DNA of 62,151 bases, taken from assembly GCA_020350285.1 (NCBI GenBank), contig CP070708.1, positions 2,274,296 to 2,336,446 on the forward strand. The letters run 5' to 3'. Below, piece after piece: positions 9,306-17,609 of the stretch. Numbering within the stretch: position 1 is the stretch's first letter; each line of letters begins with the position of its first letter. The DNA is from Anaerolineaceae bacterium. Its GTDB lineage: Bacteria > Chloroflexota > Anaerolineae > Anaerolineales > E44-bin32. The notes below the pieces were generated by a model, which saw nothing but the letters and a program-made list of their open reading frames with translations, did not search any database and was not told the DNA's origin. The translations under genes and the position numbers were made by a program.

Positions 9306-9641
9306 ATGCACGAACTCCCCATCACGCAAAACATTCTCCAGATCGCACTGCGACATGCAGGTGATGCCAAGCGGATCACTCGCATTAACCTGGTCATCGG
9401 TGATCTCTCCGCCGTCATAGGCGATTCGGTACAGTTTTACTGGGACATCATCAGCAAAGGGACCATCGCAGAGGGGGCCACGCTCCATTTTGAGCGGATT
9501 CGGGCATGTTTCCATTGCAACGACTGCGAGAATGCTTTTGAGCCCGATGGCCGTAAATTTGAATGCCCTCAATGCGGAAGCGACCAGGTGAATCTGGTCT
9601 CAGGACGTGAATTCCAACTGGAGAGCATCGAGGTCGAGTGA
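9306..9641 (+). CDS. hypA: Nickel metallochaperone HypA
   Basis: HypA delivers nickel to hydrogenase or other nickel enzymes together with HypB. The 111-residue protein begins with the canonical MHELPIT, in which the N-terminal amine and His2 bind nickel. It carries the zinc ribbon as CNDC (near 75) and CPQC (near 94); an additional Cys pair just before the first CxxC is non-standard. The conserved start fixes the initiation codon although no strong Shine-Dalgarno is visible. hypB follows 31 bp downstream. No hydrogenase gene is in the window, so the client may be elsewhere or may be a CO dehydrogenase/acetyl-CoA synthase. Confidence 0.93.
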   Translation: MHELPITQNILQIALRHAGDAKRITRINLVIGDLSAVIGDSVQFYWDIISKGTIAEGATLHFERIRACFHCNDCENAFEPDGRKFECPQCGSDQVNLVSGREFQLESIEVE

Positions 9642-9672
9642 CACCCCTACCCCTCGGATAGGAGCTGGTTTC

Positions 9673-10362
9673 ATGGCAAAGAAAGTCACCGTTGTCGAGG
9701 AGATCCTCAGCGAGAACGATCGGGCCGCATTAACGAATCGCGCCCAACTTAATGATGCCGGACTGTTTGGGTTGAATTTGATGGCTTCCCCGGGGGCGGG
9801 TAAGACGAGCGTGATTATGGCGACCATCCAGGCTCTGGGGGACAAGCTCCGCATCGGCTATATCGATGGCGACCTAGCGAGCAGCATTGATGTGGACAAA
9901 GTAGCTGAGCTCGGGGTGCCAGCCGTGCAAATCAATACCGGAGGCCTATGTCACCTAGACGCCTTCATGATGCAGGGCGCGCTTCCCCAACTGTCGCTGT
10001 CCGAGCTTGACCTGTTGGTGGTGGAGAACGTTGGCAACCTGGTCTGCCCTTCGGGGTTTCGTCTTGGTATCCACAGAAATGTGCTCATCGCCAGCGTCCC
10101 CGAAGGTGACGACAAACCCTATAAATACCCGGCCATGTATCTCGGCGTCGACGTCATGCTGCTCAACAAGATGGACGTGATCGAGGCCTTTGATTTCGAC
10201 ATGGAATATTTCAAGCGCGGGGTGGAGATTCTGAATCCTGGGCTGGCCTTCTTCCCCGTCTCATGTAAAACAGGTGAGGGACTAGACAATTGGCTGGCGT
10301 GGGTTCGCAGTGAGGTGGCCGCTTTCAAGGAGGGGATAGTGGCTGTCTACGAACCTCGTTGA
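9673..10362 (+). CDS. hypB: Hydrogenase/nickel-enzyme maturation GTPase HypB
   Basis: A SIMIBI-class GTPase that powers nickel insertion. The P-loop is ASPGAGKTS, DGDLASSIDVDK contains the switch aspartate, the metal-site motif is NTGGLCHLDA, and the G4 motif is LLNKMDV. The ATG at 9673 is chosen over the upstream in-frame start at 9607 because 9607 lies inside hypA, while 9673 is preceded by TAGGAG. The protein (229 residues) lacks the N-terminal CxxCGC and histidine-rich stretches of many HypBs, so it is a minimal HypB. It is co-directional with hypA and with a methyltransferase 110 bp downstream. Confidence 0.92.
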   Translation: MAKKVTVVEEILSENDRAALTNRAQLNDAGLFGLNLMASPGAGKTSVIMATIQALGDKLRIGYIDGDLASSIDVDKVAELGVPAVQINTGGLCHLDAFMMQGALPQLSLSELDLLVVENVGNLVCPSGFRLGIHRNVLIASVPEGDDKPYKYPAMYLGVDVMLLNKMDVIEAFDFDMEYFKRGVEILNPGLAFFPVSCKTGEGLDNWLAWVRSEVAAFKEGIVAVYEPR

Positions 10363-10471
10363 GCATACAATACACGGAAGAAGCCTAATAAATTTGATGA
10401 TTTAAAAGCGCGATTGAGGGGCCAAGCACCCACCCCATGAGATTTGAAGTATTGAGAAGGATTACATATCC

Positions 10472-11323
10472 ATGAAGACTTTATTGCACAGCGAGACCAA
10501 AGAAATTCAGATAGATTCCGAAGGGCCAATCGTCATCATCGGCGAAAAGCTCAACCCCACGGGTCACAAGAAACTCGCTACAGCATACAAGGATGGCGAC
10601 TTCGAGTATGTCAAGCTGCTGGCCTCGAGGCAAATTGGTGCTGGAGCAGATATCCTTGATGTCAACGTCGGCGTGCCCGGCATAGACGAGGTAGCTTTGC
10701 TACCCAAGGTGGTGAAAATCGTCGCTTCGGAGGTGGAGGCGCCCATCTGCCTTGACTCGGCTGATCCAGCCGCGCTCGTAGCCGCCCTACCGCACACCCC
10801 CGGCAAACCGCTGATCAATTCTGTGAACGGTGAGGAGGCTTCGTTAAGCACACTACTTCCTATCGTGAAAGATCACAATGCAGCGGTCATTGGTTTAACC
10901 ATGGACGACGAGGGCATTCCGCACGATGCTGAAACTAGGTTGGCGATCGCCGGGGTGATCTTGGAGCGCGCCGCGCAAGTTGGCATCCCCGTCGAGGATG
11001 TGGTGATCGATCCACTTGTGATGGCTGTCGGCGCGGACAGCAACGCGGCCGTAGTGACATTGCGTGCGATCGAGCTCATCCGAAAGGAATTTGGCGTCAA
11101 TATCAGCCTTGGTGCCAGCAATGTCTCCTTCGGGCTCCCTGAGCGACATACACTTAACGAAGTTTTCTTAGCTTTAGCCGCCAGCGCTGGAGCGACATGT
11201 GTTATTACGAACCCGATGAGGTACACCCTCGCGCTACGCGCGATCGATTTGTTACTGGGGCGCGATGAGTATAGCGCACGCTATATCAGGCATTACCGCG
11301 CACTCAGCAAAGGATCCGATTGA
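10472..11323 (+). CDS. Pterin-binding methyltransferase, AcsE/MtrH-like
   Basis: A 283-residue TIM-barrel protein of the pterin-binding family. Motifs are GEKLNPTGHKK at the start of the barrel, GADILDVNVG, CLDSADP and INSVNGE, the set seen in methyltetrahydrofolate:corrinoid methyltransferases (AcsE of the Wood-Ljungdahl pathway, MtrH, methionine-synthase pterin domain). Dihydropteroate synthase is less likely because the INSVNGE loop and overall length fit the methyltransferases. It would pass a methyl group from methyl-tetrahydrofolate to a corrinoid protein that is not encoded here. Position after hypAB suggests C1/acetyl-CoA metabolism. A hairpin at 11473-11501 probably ends the transcript. 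Confidence 0.85.
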   Translation: MKTLLHSETKEIQIDSEGPIVIIGEKLNPTGHKKLATAYKDGDFEYVKLLASRQIGAGADILDVNVGVPGIDEVALLPKVVKIVASEVEAPICLDSADPAALVAALPHTPGKPLINSVNGEEASLSTLLPIVKDHNAAVIGLTMDDEGIPHDAETRLAIAGVILERAAQVGIPVEDVVIDPLVMAVGADSNAAVVTLRAIELIRKEFGVNISLGASNVSFGLPERHTLNEVFLALAASAGATCVITNPMRYTLALRAIDLLLGRDEYSARYIRHYRALSKGSD

Positions 11324-11472
11324 AGTAGAAGAACCGCTGAAGACGCTGCTTTATTTGAGACTATCCAATACCATATCACGACGAGAACAATAAAACCCTA
11401 AAAAGAAAGTCTTCCTGAGCCAGCGTTGTCCTGAGCAAACCGAAGGGTCGAAGGATGACGAATAACTGAAAA

Positions 11473-11501
11473 AAGCACCCTTCGATAAGCTCAGGGTGCT
11501 T
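11473..11501 (+). terminator. Hairpin terminator after methyltransferase gene
   Basis: Perfect 9-bp stem AAGCACCCT / AGGGTGCTT with an 11-base loop, flanked by A-run on the left and TCTT on the right. It can act in both orientations between the convergent methyltransferase and GntR genes. Confidence 0.55.
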
Positions 11502-11613
11502 CTTGCACTATGAATATACAATTGTTTTACTTCAAACTAGGGAGGTTTGAGAACTACATCAGCACAAGAAGGGCAGATTCACGGAGCAAAGGGGCAAGAA
11601 TCGATTAAATTCA

Positions 11614-11646
11614 AGCTCCCCGCGAGCTAAAAGCTCGCGGGGAGCT
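11614..11646. repeat. Perfect 15-bp hairpin, GCTCCCCGCGAGCT type
   Basis: Arms AGCTCCCCGCGAGCT (11614-11628) and AGCTCGCGGGGAGCT (11632-11646) enclose only AAA. It sits just past the stop of the GntR gene. The core CTCCCCGCGAGC is repeated in the hairpin at 53272-53304, so this is a dispersed REP-like element that may double as a terminator. The rest of the 11324-11651 spacer holds GTCATCCTTCG-type repeat debris and no gene. Confidence 0.8.
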
Positions 11647-11651
11647 GTTGT

Positions 11652-12761
11652 TCACTCCACCCATTCCACGCTGCCGGTCTCTCCCGTGTCATAACCGCCC
11701 AAACCGACGATAGCCGATTTGATCTCCTCCGTGTTTAACCATCCTGCTAATGCCTGTGCGGGCGCAGTACGGCACACAGCATCAGGCATCACGAGATCGT
11801 ATCGTTCCGTCGTTAACGGGACAAAACCAAGGTGATACGCAATCGCAGCCGTCTCGAGCCCCAAGCCAATGTCCGCCTGGCCTTCGGCGATAGCCTGAGC
11901 TACCTCCGAATGGGTCGCAACCTCGCGCTCATAACCAGAGATCTGTTCCGGTTCGAGCCCTCGCTGACGAAGTTGGCAATCCAACCAAATGCGCGTGCCG
12001 GCACCTCGTTGGCGGTTCACAAAGCTAAGCTCAGGTCTGACCAAGTCATCCAAACCAGTGATTTCAGCCGGATTGCCTGGCGGTGTAATGAGGCCAAGAT
12101 GACGGTGCGCCAGTGCGAGAAGGGCGACGCGTCGCCCGGGCAACAACCGTTGTACGAAAGGCCTGTTGTAGGTCTCGCTCTCTGTATCCCACAAGTGGCT
12201 CCCTGCCACATCGGCCTCACCTTCTGCTAAAGCGATCAGCCCACCCAGGCTGCCGCTAAAGGTCAACTGGAAGGAATAGTCGGGGAAAACCTCAGTGAAG
12301 TTAGACACGATGAGCGCGAGTGCCGGATCATGGCTACCCACAAACCGTAAGCTATGCACCGGTGGACTCGGCGGTTCATGGGGGACCGCCGCGCGCCATC
12401 GATCCAAGGCCAAGCGTACGGCTTGTTCTACTTCTGTGGGCGAGTGGCCAGCAGTGAGAACCTCCAATAGAAAGGCCTCCGCCTGATGGATCAAGGCGAC
12501 ACGGCGGAGGGATATATCCTCCTCTTTCTGAATCTCGGTCATCACTCGAGTCCCTTGACCAGGACGACTAACGACCAATCCTTGCTGCTTCAACTCACTA
12601 TAGGCCCGCTGCACTGTTCCCGGTGTACACCCCCACTCATCGGCCATGTCCCGCACTGACGGCAGCATGTCCCCTGAATGGAGATCCCGGGTCAAAATAT
12701 CTTGACGGACCGCCTCCGCTATCCTCTGATACATGGGGACGCGTTTTTTATACATCGCCAC
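11652..12761 (-). CDS. GntR-type HTH fused to a periplasmic-binding-protein-like sensor domain
   Basis: A transcriptional regulator of 369 residues. Residues ~8-75 form a GntR winged helix (SVRDMADEWGCTPGTVQRAYSEL). From about 135 onward a PBP-like domain is recognisable (RFVGSHDPALALIV, FSGSLGGLIALAEGEADVAG, NRQRGAGTRIWLD, YEREVATHSEVAQAIAEGQADIGLG), the type found with molybdate/tungstate and related anion regulators. The start is GTG at 12761, with an ATG two codons later. It begins 6 bp after the ABC ATPase gene stops, so it is the last gene of the importer operon and probably senses the imported compound or its product. Confidence 0.88.
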   Translation of the reverse strand: MAMYKKRVPMYQRIAEAVRQDILTRDLHSGDMLPSVRDMADEWGCTPGTVQRAYSELKQQGLVVSRPGQGTRVMTEIQKEEDISLRRVALIHQAEAFLLEVLTAGHSPTEVEQAVRLALDRWRAAVPHEPPSPPVHSLRFVGSHDPALALIVSNFTEVFPDYSFQLTFSGSLGGLIALAEGEADVAGSHLWDTESETYNRPFVQRLLPGRRVALLALAHRHLGLITPPGNPAEITGLDDLVRPELSFVNRQRGAGTRIWLDCQLRQRGLEPEQISGYEREVATHSEVAQAIAEGQADIGLGLETAAIAYHLGFVPLTTERYDLVMPDAVCRTAPAQALAGWLNTEEIKSAIVGLGGYDTGETGSVEWVE

Positions 12762-12767
12762 CCCTCT

Positions 12768-13559
12768 CTACCACGGCAGGACTACGGGTCTCCCACGCAC
12801 GGACGTCACTTCCACCGGCAATCCGTAGGTTTGCGTGAGATTCTCCGAACTAAGCACCACATCCGCGGGCCCTGTGGCTACTGTCTGCCCTGCTCTCAGA
12901 AGCACCACGTGATCGGCCACAACCGCTGCGGCGTTGGGATCATGGGTGGTCAGGACCACAGCCACGCCGTCATCGGCCATCGAGCGGATCATATCCAGGA
13001 CACGGCCCTTGTTATTCAGGTCTAGATGCGCAGTAGGCTCATCAAAAAGGAGGACCCTCGGTTTCTGCGCCAGGGCTCGGGCGACCTTCGCCAATTGTCG
13101 TTCACCTCCACTGAGTGAAGGGATCGGGCGGTCGGCCAACGCGCTCAGCCCCGACCTGTCTAACGCTTCGTGCGCTACCTGGTAGTCCATTTCCTTGGGC
13201 TGTTCTAAAAGCCCCAGGTGGGGGGCTCGCCCTAAGAGGACATACTCCAAGATAGAGAAATCGAAGGGGATATGTTCCTCCTCCGGTACCAATCCCATCA
13301 AACGACTGAGCATGCTGCGCGGCAATCCCTTTTGATCCTTCCCATCGATGATGACTTCTCCACTCTGGGGCGAAAGCATCCCCAAAAGGATGAAGAGAAG
13401 CGTGGTCTTCCCTGAACCGTTCGGCCCCAAGATGGCGGTCACAGCTCCAGCGGGAATCTTCAACGAGAGATCTTTCAACACCGGCGGACCTGATGTGGTG
13501 TAACTAAATCGCAGCCTTGCCAAGGAGATGATTTCGGGACGATTCATCCGCGCACCCAC
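12768..13559 (-). CDS. FecE/BtuD-type ABC importer ATPase
   Basis: The cytoplasmic ATPase of a metal-chelate or corrinoid importer, 263 residues. Walker A is GPNGSGKTT, the signature is LSGGERQ, Walker B is VLLFDEPTAHLD and the switch histidine lies in TTHDPN. Spacing and insertions fit the FecE/FhuC/BtuD branch. It overlaps the end of the permease gene by 16 bp, and is followed within 6 bp by the GntR-type regulator, so the genes are cotranscribed and probably translationally coupled. A second in-frame start (MNRPEII) lies four codons in. Confidence 0.92.
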   Translation of the reverse strand: MGARMNRPEIISLARLRFSYTTSGPPVLKDLSLKIPAGAVTAILGPNGSGKTTLLFILLGMLSPQSGEVIIDGKDQKGLPRSMLSRLMGLVPEEEHIPFDFSILEYVLLGRAPHLGLLEQPKEMDYQVAHEALDRSGLSALADRPIPSLSGGERQLAKVARALAQKPRVLLFDEPTAHLDLNNKGRVLDMIRSMADDGVAVVLTTHDPNAAAVVADHVVLLRAGQTVATGPADVVLSSENLTQTYGLPVEVTSVRGRPVVLPW

Positions 13560-14557
13560 CGATGGCCACTCAAGAACACCCAGACGAAAAGAAGGGCCCC
13601 TGCGAGTGAGGTTAAGATGCCGAGGGGGATCTCACCCGCGAGTAGGGTTCGCGCCAGGTTGTCGCATATGAGTGCAAAGATGCCCCCGATAAGCATAGAG
13701 GCCGGGAGGGCTCTGCGGGTGTCGGGGCCCACAACCAGACGTGCGATATGTGGGACAATGAGCCCGACCCACCCCACCACGCCTGCAACGGCAACCACAA
13801 CCGCCGTGGCAGCGACGGCCGCCACCAATACGAGAACACGCTCACGCGAAGGCGCCACCCCCAACGAAAAGGCGGTCTCGTCGCGCAAGGCAAGCAAATT
13901 GATCCTCCAACGCATCAAGAAGAGGACACCCAAAGCGACAAGCACGACAGGCAGGATATATAGCAAGTCCCGCCATGTGACCGACCATAGTCCCCCTAAA
14001 AGCCAGAAAACGATGTCGGGGAGCTCACTCAATGGATCGGCCAGGTATTTGAGCACACCGACGCCGGAGGAGAAAAGCGCCGAGGTTGCGATACCGGCCA
14101 AGATGAGACGCAAAACCCATTTCCCATAACGGATATTTCGCGCCAAGAGATAAGAGATGATCAACCCGGAGAAAGCGAAGAGTGTAGCGGAGGCCTCAAT
14201 CATAAGTGGAGAACGTCCGAGGTAGATGATACTCACCGCCGCGCCAAAGGCAGCCCCTTGGGAGACGCCCAAGAAACCGGGGCTGACCAAGGGGTTGCGA
14301 AAGATCATCTGGAGCACAGCCCCTGAAGCCCCGAGGGACATTCCCATGATGAACGCAGTAAGAATGCGCGGTAACCGTAGATTAAGAACCAACCTTTGCG
14401 CCAGCTCGTCGCGCCAAAGGTATGAGGGAGGCATCCAATAGGGTTCAGGGTACCGCCCTATGAAGAGGGAGATGGTTAACACGGCCAGGACCATGAGCCC
14501 CAGCAGGAGAAACTGTCGGGTGGTCGACCTCCCTACGATCTTATGGTTTTCGGCCAT
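13544..14557 (-). CDS. FecCD/BtuC-type ABC importer permease
   Basis: The membrane subunit of the importer, 337 residues with about ten hydrophobic helices. The family hallmark is the coupling region MGMSLGASGAVLQMIFRNPLVSPGFLG split over two loops, and GVVGWVGLIVPHIAR near residue 265, both typical of FecCD permeases. It lies 55 bp downstream of the binding protein and overlaps the ATPase gene. Families with this fold import ferric siderophores, haem, cobalamin and other metal complexes; the substrate here is unknown. Confidence 0.92.
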   Translation of the reverse strand: MAENHKIVGRSTTRQFLLLGLMVLAVLTISLFIGRYPEPYWMPPSYLWRDELAQRLVLNLRLPRILTAFIMGMSLGASGAVLQMIFRNPLVSPGFLGVSQGAAFGAAVSIIYLGRSPLMIEASATLFAFSGLIISYLLARNIRYGKWVLRLILAGIATSALFSSGVGVLKYLADPLSELPDIVFWLLGGLWSVTWRDLLYILPVVLVALGVLFLMRWRINLLALRDETAFSLGVAPSRERVLVLVAAVAATAVVVAVAGVVGWVGLIVPHIARLVVGPDTRRALPASMLIGGIFALICDNLARTLLAGEIPLGILTSLAGALLFVWVFLSGHRWVRG

Positions 14558-14612
14558 GGTCCTCTTGTGTCTGTGAAGAAACGTGAGCTTCTATCGTCTT
14601 CCCCAAACGCAA

Positions 14613-15713
14613 TTATAGATCTCCCTTAAGCACAGGCAGGATGTGATTCTCAACCGCCGCCCGATCCATCCCATACATTTGGTCGAAGAACTCGTACATT
14701 TCCTGCATCATGTCCACTTCGGTAAAGCGCTCGGGGTGGATTTTCGTGGCAACCCATGTCAGACCCAAGATCCAGCGCGGGTCCGGCAAATCCCATCCGT
14801 AGTGATCGAGTGGAAACGCGAATAGACTCTCGTTTTGGACAGCTTGAAGCGACTGCCATGTAGGATCGGCTTTTAACTCCTCAACCAGGGCGTCGGGATC
14901 ACCCCTGAAGGCGATGATGAAGATGATGTCCGGGTTCCAGGCAGCGATCTGCTCAAGACTGACAACCGTCCAACCGCCGCTCTGGGCGGCCTCCGACCAA
15001 ACCGGTGTCCCGCCTGCCGTTTCAACCTGGATCGTCTGCATATACGTAGTTGGGGGGACCTCGAAGGCCACCTCCTCACCAGTGCTGCTGTGCTGGAGCA
15101 CCAGCACACGGGGACGGTCAGTAGCGTTTACACCCTGCTTGACACGAGCGATCCGAGCCTGATAGTACTCCTCGATCTCGGCTACCCTTTCCTCATTCCC
15201 AAGCAACTGACCAATTGTGGCAAGATCGTGGAAGAACTGCTCCGGTGTCTCAAGATCCACATAAATCACAGGAAACTCCAGCAGCTCCAAAGGCTCGCCC
15301 AGTGTTTCGGCCATATAGCTTTTCATAACGATCGCATCGGGATTGAGAGGGGCGATCTGCTCGGCTGCGGCGCCGTACTCGAGGTGAGGCTTCATATCGA
15401 AAGAGGGGTCGATCAAGGGAAGGAAATCACTCACACTACCTTTCCGTTCTTCCATCGCTAAGACCCGCTCGGATGCTTCAGGGAACATGTAGAAAACATG
15501 CCCGGGCATCCAGGTCCCTTTGCCCGGGACGACGATGCGCTGAGGCAAATCGGGCAACACGATTTCCCGACCCAATGCATCGGTGACCTGTATACCTTCC
15601 AGGCCCTGAGAGTCTTGAACTCCCTCTTCGTTCTCAGTCTGTAGACCACACGCCGATATGGCAATTATCAAAACAGTGAAAACAACCAACATAAATTTTT
15701 TAGACATATTCAT
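14613..15713 (-). CDS. ABC importer substrate-binding lipoprotein (BtuF/FepB-like)
   Basis: A class-III periplasmic or cell-surface binding protein of 366 residues. An N-terminal signal with lipobox IISAC-like ending (IAISAC at about 18-23) would anchor it by a lipidated cysteine. The mature part has the two-lobe pattern: TDALGREIVLPDLPQRIVV near the start, LNPDAIVMKS, and AWNPDIIFII. A long inverted repeat lies 6-47 bp upstream of the start and probably controls the operon binding protein-permease-ATPase-regulator. The substrate is probably a metal chelate or corrinoid, inferred from family only. Confidence 0.9.
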   Translation of the reverse strand: MNMSKKFMLVVFTVLIIAISACGLQTENEEGVQDSQGLEGIQVTDALGREIVLPDLPQRIVVPGKGTWMPGHVFYMFPEASERVLAMEERKGSVSDFLPLIDPSFDMKPHLEYGAAAEQIAPLNPDAIVMKSYMAETLGEPLELLEFPVIYVDLETPEQFFHDLATIGQLLGNEERVAEIEEYYQARIARVKQGVNATDRPRVLVLQHSSTGEEVAFEVPPTTYMQTIQVETAGGTPVWSEAAQSGGWTVVSLEQIAAWNPDIIFIIAFRGDPDALVEELKADPTWQSLQAVQNESLFAFPLDHYGWDLPDPRWILGLTWVATKIHPERFTEVDMMQEMYEFFDQMYGMDRAAVENHILPVLKGDL

Positions 15714-15718
15714 CTCCG

Positions 15719-15760
15719 CTTAAACTGTATAGAACATTCGATACAATTATACAGTTTAAG
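15719..15760. promoter_or_regulatory. Perfect 13-bp inverted repeat upstream of the importer operon
   Basis: Arms CTTAAACTGTATA (15719-15731) and TATACAGTTTAAG (15748-15760) are exact inverses with a 16-base spacer. The element lies between the 3' end of the radical SAM gene and the binding-protein start, placing it over the importer promoter. The spacing of about one and a half to three turns suits a dimeric repressor such as the GntR-type protein encoded at the end of the operon. It could also fold as a hairpin. Confidence 0.7.
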
Positions 15761-15828
15761 TGAGAAGGTTCAAGTGATATCAGAACACATTTGTGCCTAT
15801 GGTAGCCAACAGGAGAAAATGTTAATGG

Positions 15829-16833
15829 TTATAGATGATCGTAGAAAGGAAGTGGACTCAATTCGAAGAAATCACCGGTCCTTACCATGTGTCTGCGCAC
15901 ATCCACACACAGATGACATTTACCCGTATACCCTGCGGGGTTTGGTTGATAACCGTAATCTTCCCGCGCCATTTGCGCAAGCCCATACGGCCCGCGTGCA
16001 ATCAGAATCTCGATTAGTGGAGGGTAACGACCCGCACGGAAGTCTTCGAAAACTTGATGTAATTCGCGCCAGCTTCCGATCGTCAGCCCCCCACAAAAGC
16101 CCGAGATGTAATTGCCATAGAGGTCAAAGTGAGAGTGATGGGCGTAGAGGAGGTCAAGCATACAGTTCGTTTCAGCGAAGGATTCCGCAGGGTATTTCGG
16201 GATGAGGTGCCCTAGCTTATAACCTGCCCTTCCGCCCGAGATGATCCCGTAGCCCTGCCATAAAACACGACCCGCCTCATCAACGCCAAAGGTCTCCTCA
16301 TAATGCGATAGGGGTGTGGGCCGATCGATATCGAAAAGTTGTATGATCTTCAGATATTCGGGCAGATAGACGATCGTCCCACGCGTTCCGAAAACCTCAA
16401 GCGAGGCTTGTACCGCTCGCAGCGTGCGCGCTGGCGGGATCTTCTCAGCATGGAAGGGGGAACAACTAATCAGGATCGCTTCCAGCCCAGCCTCGCGTAA
16501 GGTGACAAAGCGACGATGAACCTCTTCATCATCAATACACCAACTGGCGCTGGTCTCCACATAGTTAACGATCCCGCGCTCCACGGCCCAGTGCACACCA
16601 TCCAATAATAATTCAAACTGAAGGAACGGCTCGCCGCCAGTGAAATGCACCTGAGGTGGAATCGGCCAGAGCGTAATGGCATCCAGCGCTTCCTGCAACG
16701 CGGCAGGGGACATCGGCTCCTGCTCCCAACGCGGCCCACAATTGTAGAGACAGTGCTTGCAGGCACTGTGGCAACGATAGGTGAGGATGATGCCGATATC
16801 CCGAGGATAAAGGGCTTTCGATATACTCGTCAT
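15829..16833 (-). CDS. Radical SAM enzyme of unassigned function
   Basis: A 334-residue radical SAM protein. The cluster motif is CHSACKHC at about residues 20-27, the SAM-binding GGEP is in FTGGEPF near 66, and extra cysteines in the last third (CMLDLLY near 220, GFCGGL near 241, and CHLC near 310) suggest a second site or an auxiliary cluster. It does not match a family whose reaction I can name. It lies directly upstream of the FecBCD importer on the same strand, and 95 bp downstream of a nitroreductase, which hints at processing of an imported cofactor or metal-binding molecule. That is inference from position. Confidence 0.8.
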   Translation of the reverse strand: MTSISKALYPRDIGIILTYRCHSACKHCLYNCGPRWEQEPMSPAALQEALDAITLWPIPPQVHFTGGEPFLQFELLLDGVHWAVERGIVNYVETSASWCIDDEEVHRRFVTLREAGLEAILISCSPFHAEKIPPARTLRAVQASLEVFGTRGTIVYLPEYLKIIQLFDIDRPTPLSHYEETFGVDEAGRVLWQGYGIISGGRAGYKLGHLIPKYPAESFAETNCMLDLLYAHHSHFDLYGNYISGFCGGLTIGSWRELHQVFEDFRAGRYPPLIEILIARGPYGLAQMAREDYGYQPNPAGYTGKCHLCVDVRRHMVRTGDFFELSPLPFYDHL

Positions 16834-16928
16834 CTTAGTTGTGAAAACCCTGCTTTTGAGTTGAGCCTTCTCTCAAGGAGATCTTTTGGCGTGCGCAAGC
16901 AGAGCTTTCGGACTCCAAAGAAGCTTTT

Positions 16929-17438
16929 TCACCAACGCTCGTAACGAACAAGCTCCTCCAGAGGTTTGCGTTCTTTTGGTTTGGGTTGATCAGCCGCGTA
17001 GCCCAAGGGTGTAAAAACGATCGGCTCAACCCCATCCGGTAGACCCAGGATCTCGCGCGCTGCCGGCTCATTAAAAGCTCCTATCCAGCACGTGCCCAAT
17101 CCAAGATCGGTGGCAGCCAGGATCATGTGGTCCATGACGATGGCCACGTCAACCACCGCATAGTTTTTGTTGTCCTCTCGGGTCCAAGCCCCACCAGGGA
17201 TCCCACAGACACAGATAACCACCGGAGCCTCTACGAAAAAATCGCGATCGTAAATTCGACGTAACTCCTCCTTGCGGCCCTGGGTGTGGATCACGATCAG
17301 TTGAAAAGGTTGTCTATTCGCAGCCGTCGGTGCAAGGCGGGCTGCCTCCAAAACCTGGCGCAGTTCATCCTCTCCAACCGGATCTGGTTTGTACGCCCGC
17401 ACGCTGTATCTGGTCCTGATCAATTGCGAAAAATCCAT
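16929..17438 (-). CDS. Nitroreductase-family flavoprotein
   Basis: A 169-residue FMN-dependent nitroreductase-fold protein. Visible motifs are TRYSVRAYKPDPV at residues 9-21 (FMN phosphate site), LAPTAANRQPFQL (36-48) and LGLGTCWIGAFN (112-123). Family members reduce nitro groups, quinones or flavins with NAD(P)H; some take part in cobalamin lower-ligand synthesis. It precedes the radical SAM gene on the same strand, so it could belong to the importer island. The exact role is open. Confidence 0.88.
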   Translation of the reverse strand: MDFSQLIRTRYSVRAYKPDPVGEDELRQVLEAARLAPTAANRQPFQLIVIHTQGRKEELRRIYDRDFFVEAPVVICVCGIPGGAWTREDNKNYAVVDVAIVMDHMILAATDLGLGTCWIGAFNEPAAREILGLPDGVEPIVFTPLGYAADQPKPKERKPLEELVRYERW

Positions 17439-17609
17439 CCGACACCTCCTTGATATAGATGGTCGTCATGCCATCATAGAGATCTCACCTGTGTAGAAAT
17501 CCTTCTCCTCCCAATGAGTATTTTAAGCTCCGGACCGAAGGTCAATATTCCGGAATTGCCCCTTGGCCTTCCACAAATACTTACCACCAGGGCAAGGGGC
17601 TTACTGAAT

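Noticed and set aside
9306..10362. A complete hydrogenase operon with hypAB
   Set aside because: No hypC/D/E/F and no hydrogenase structural gene lies in the window; only hypA and hypB are present.
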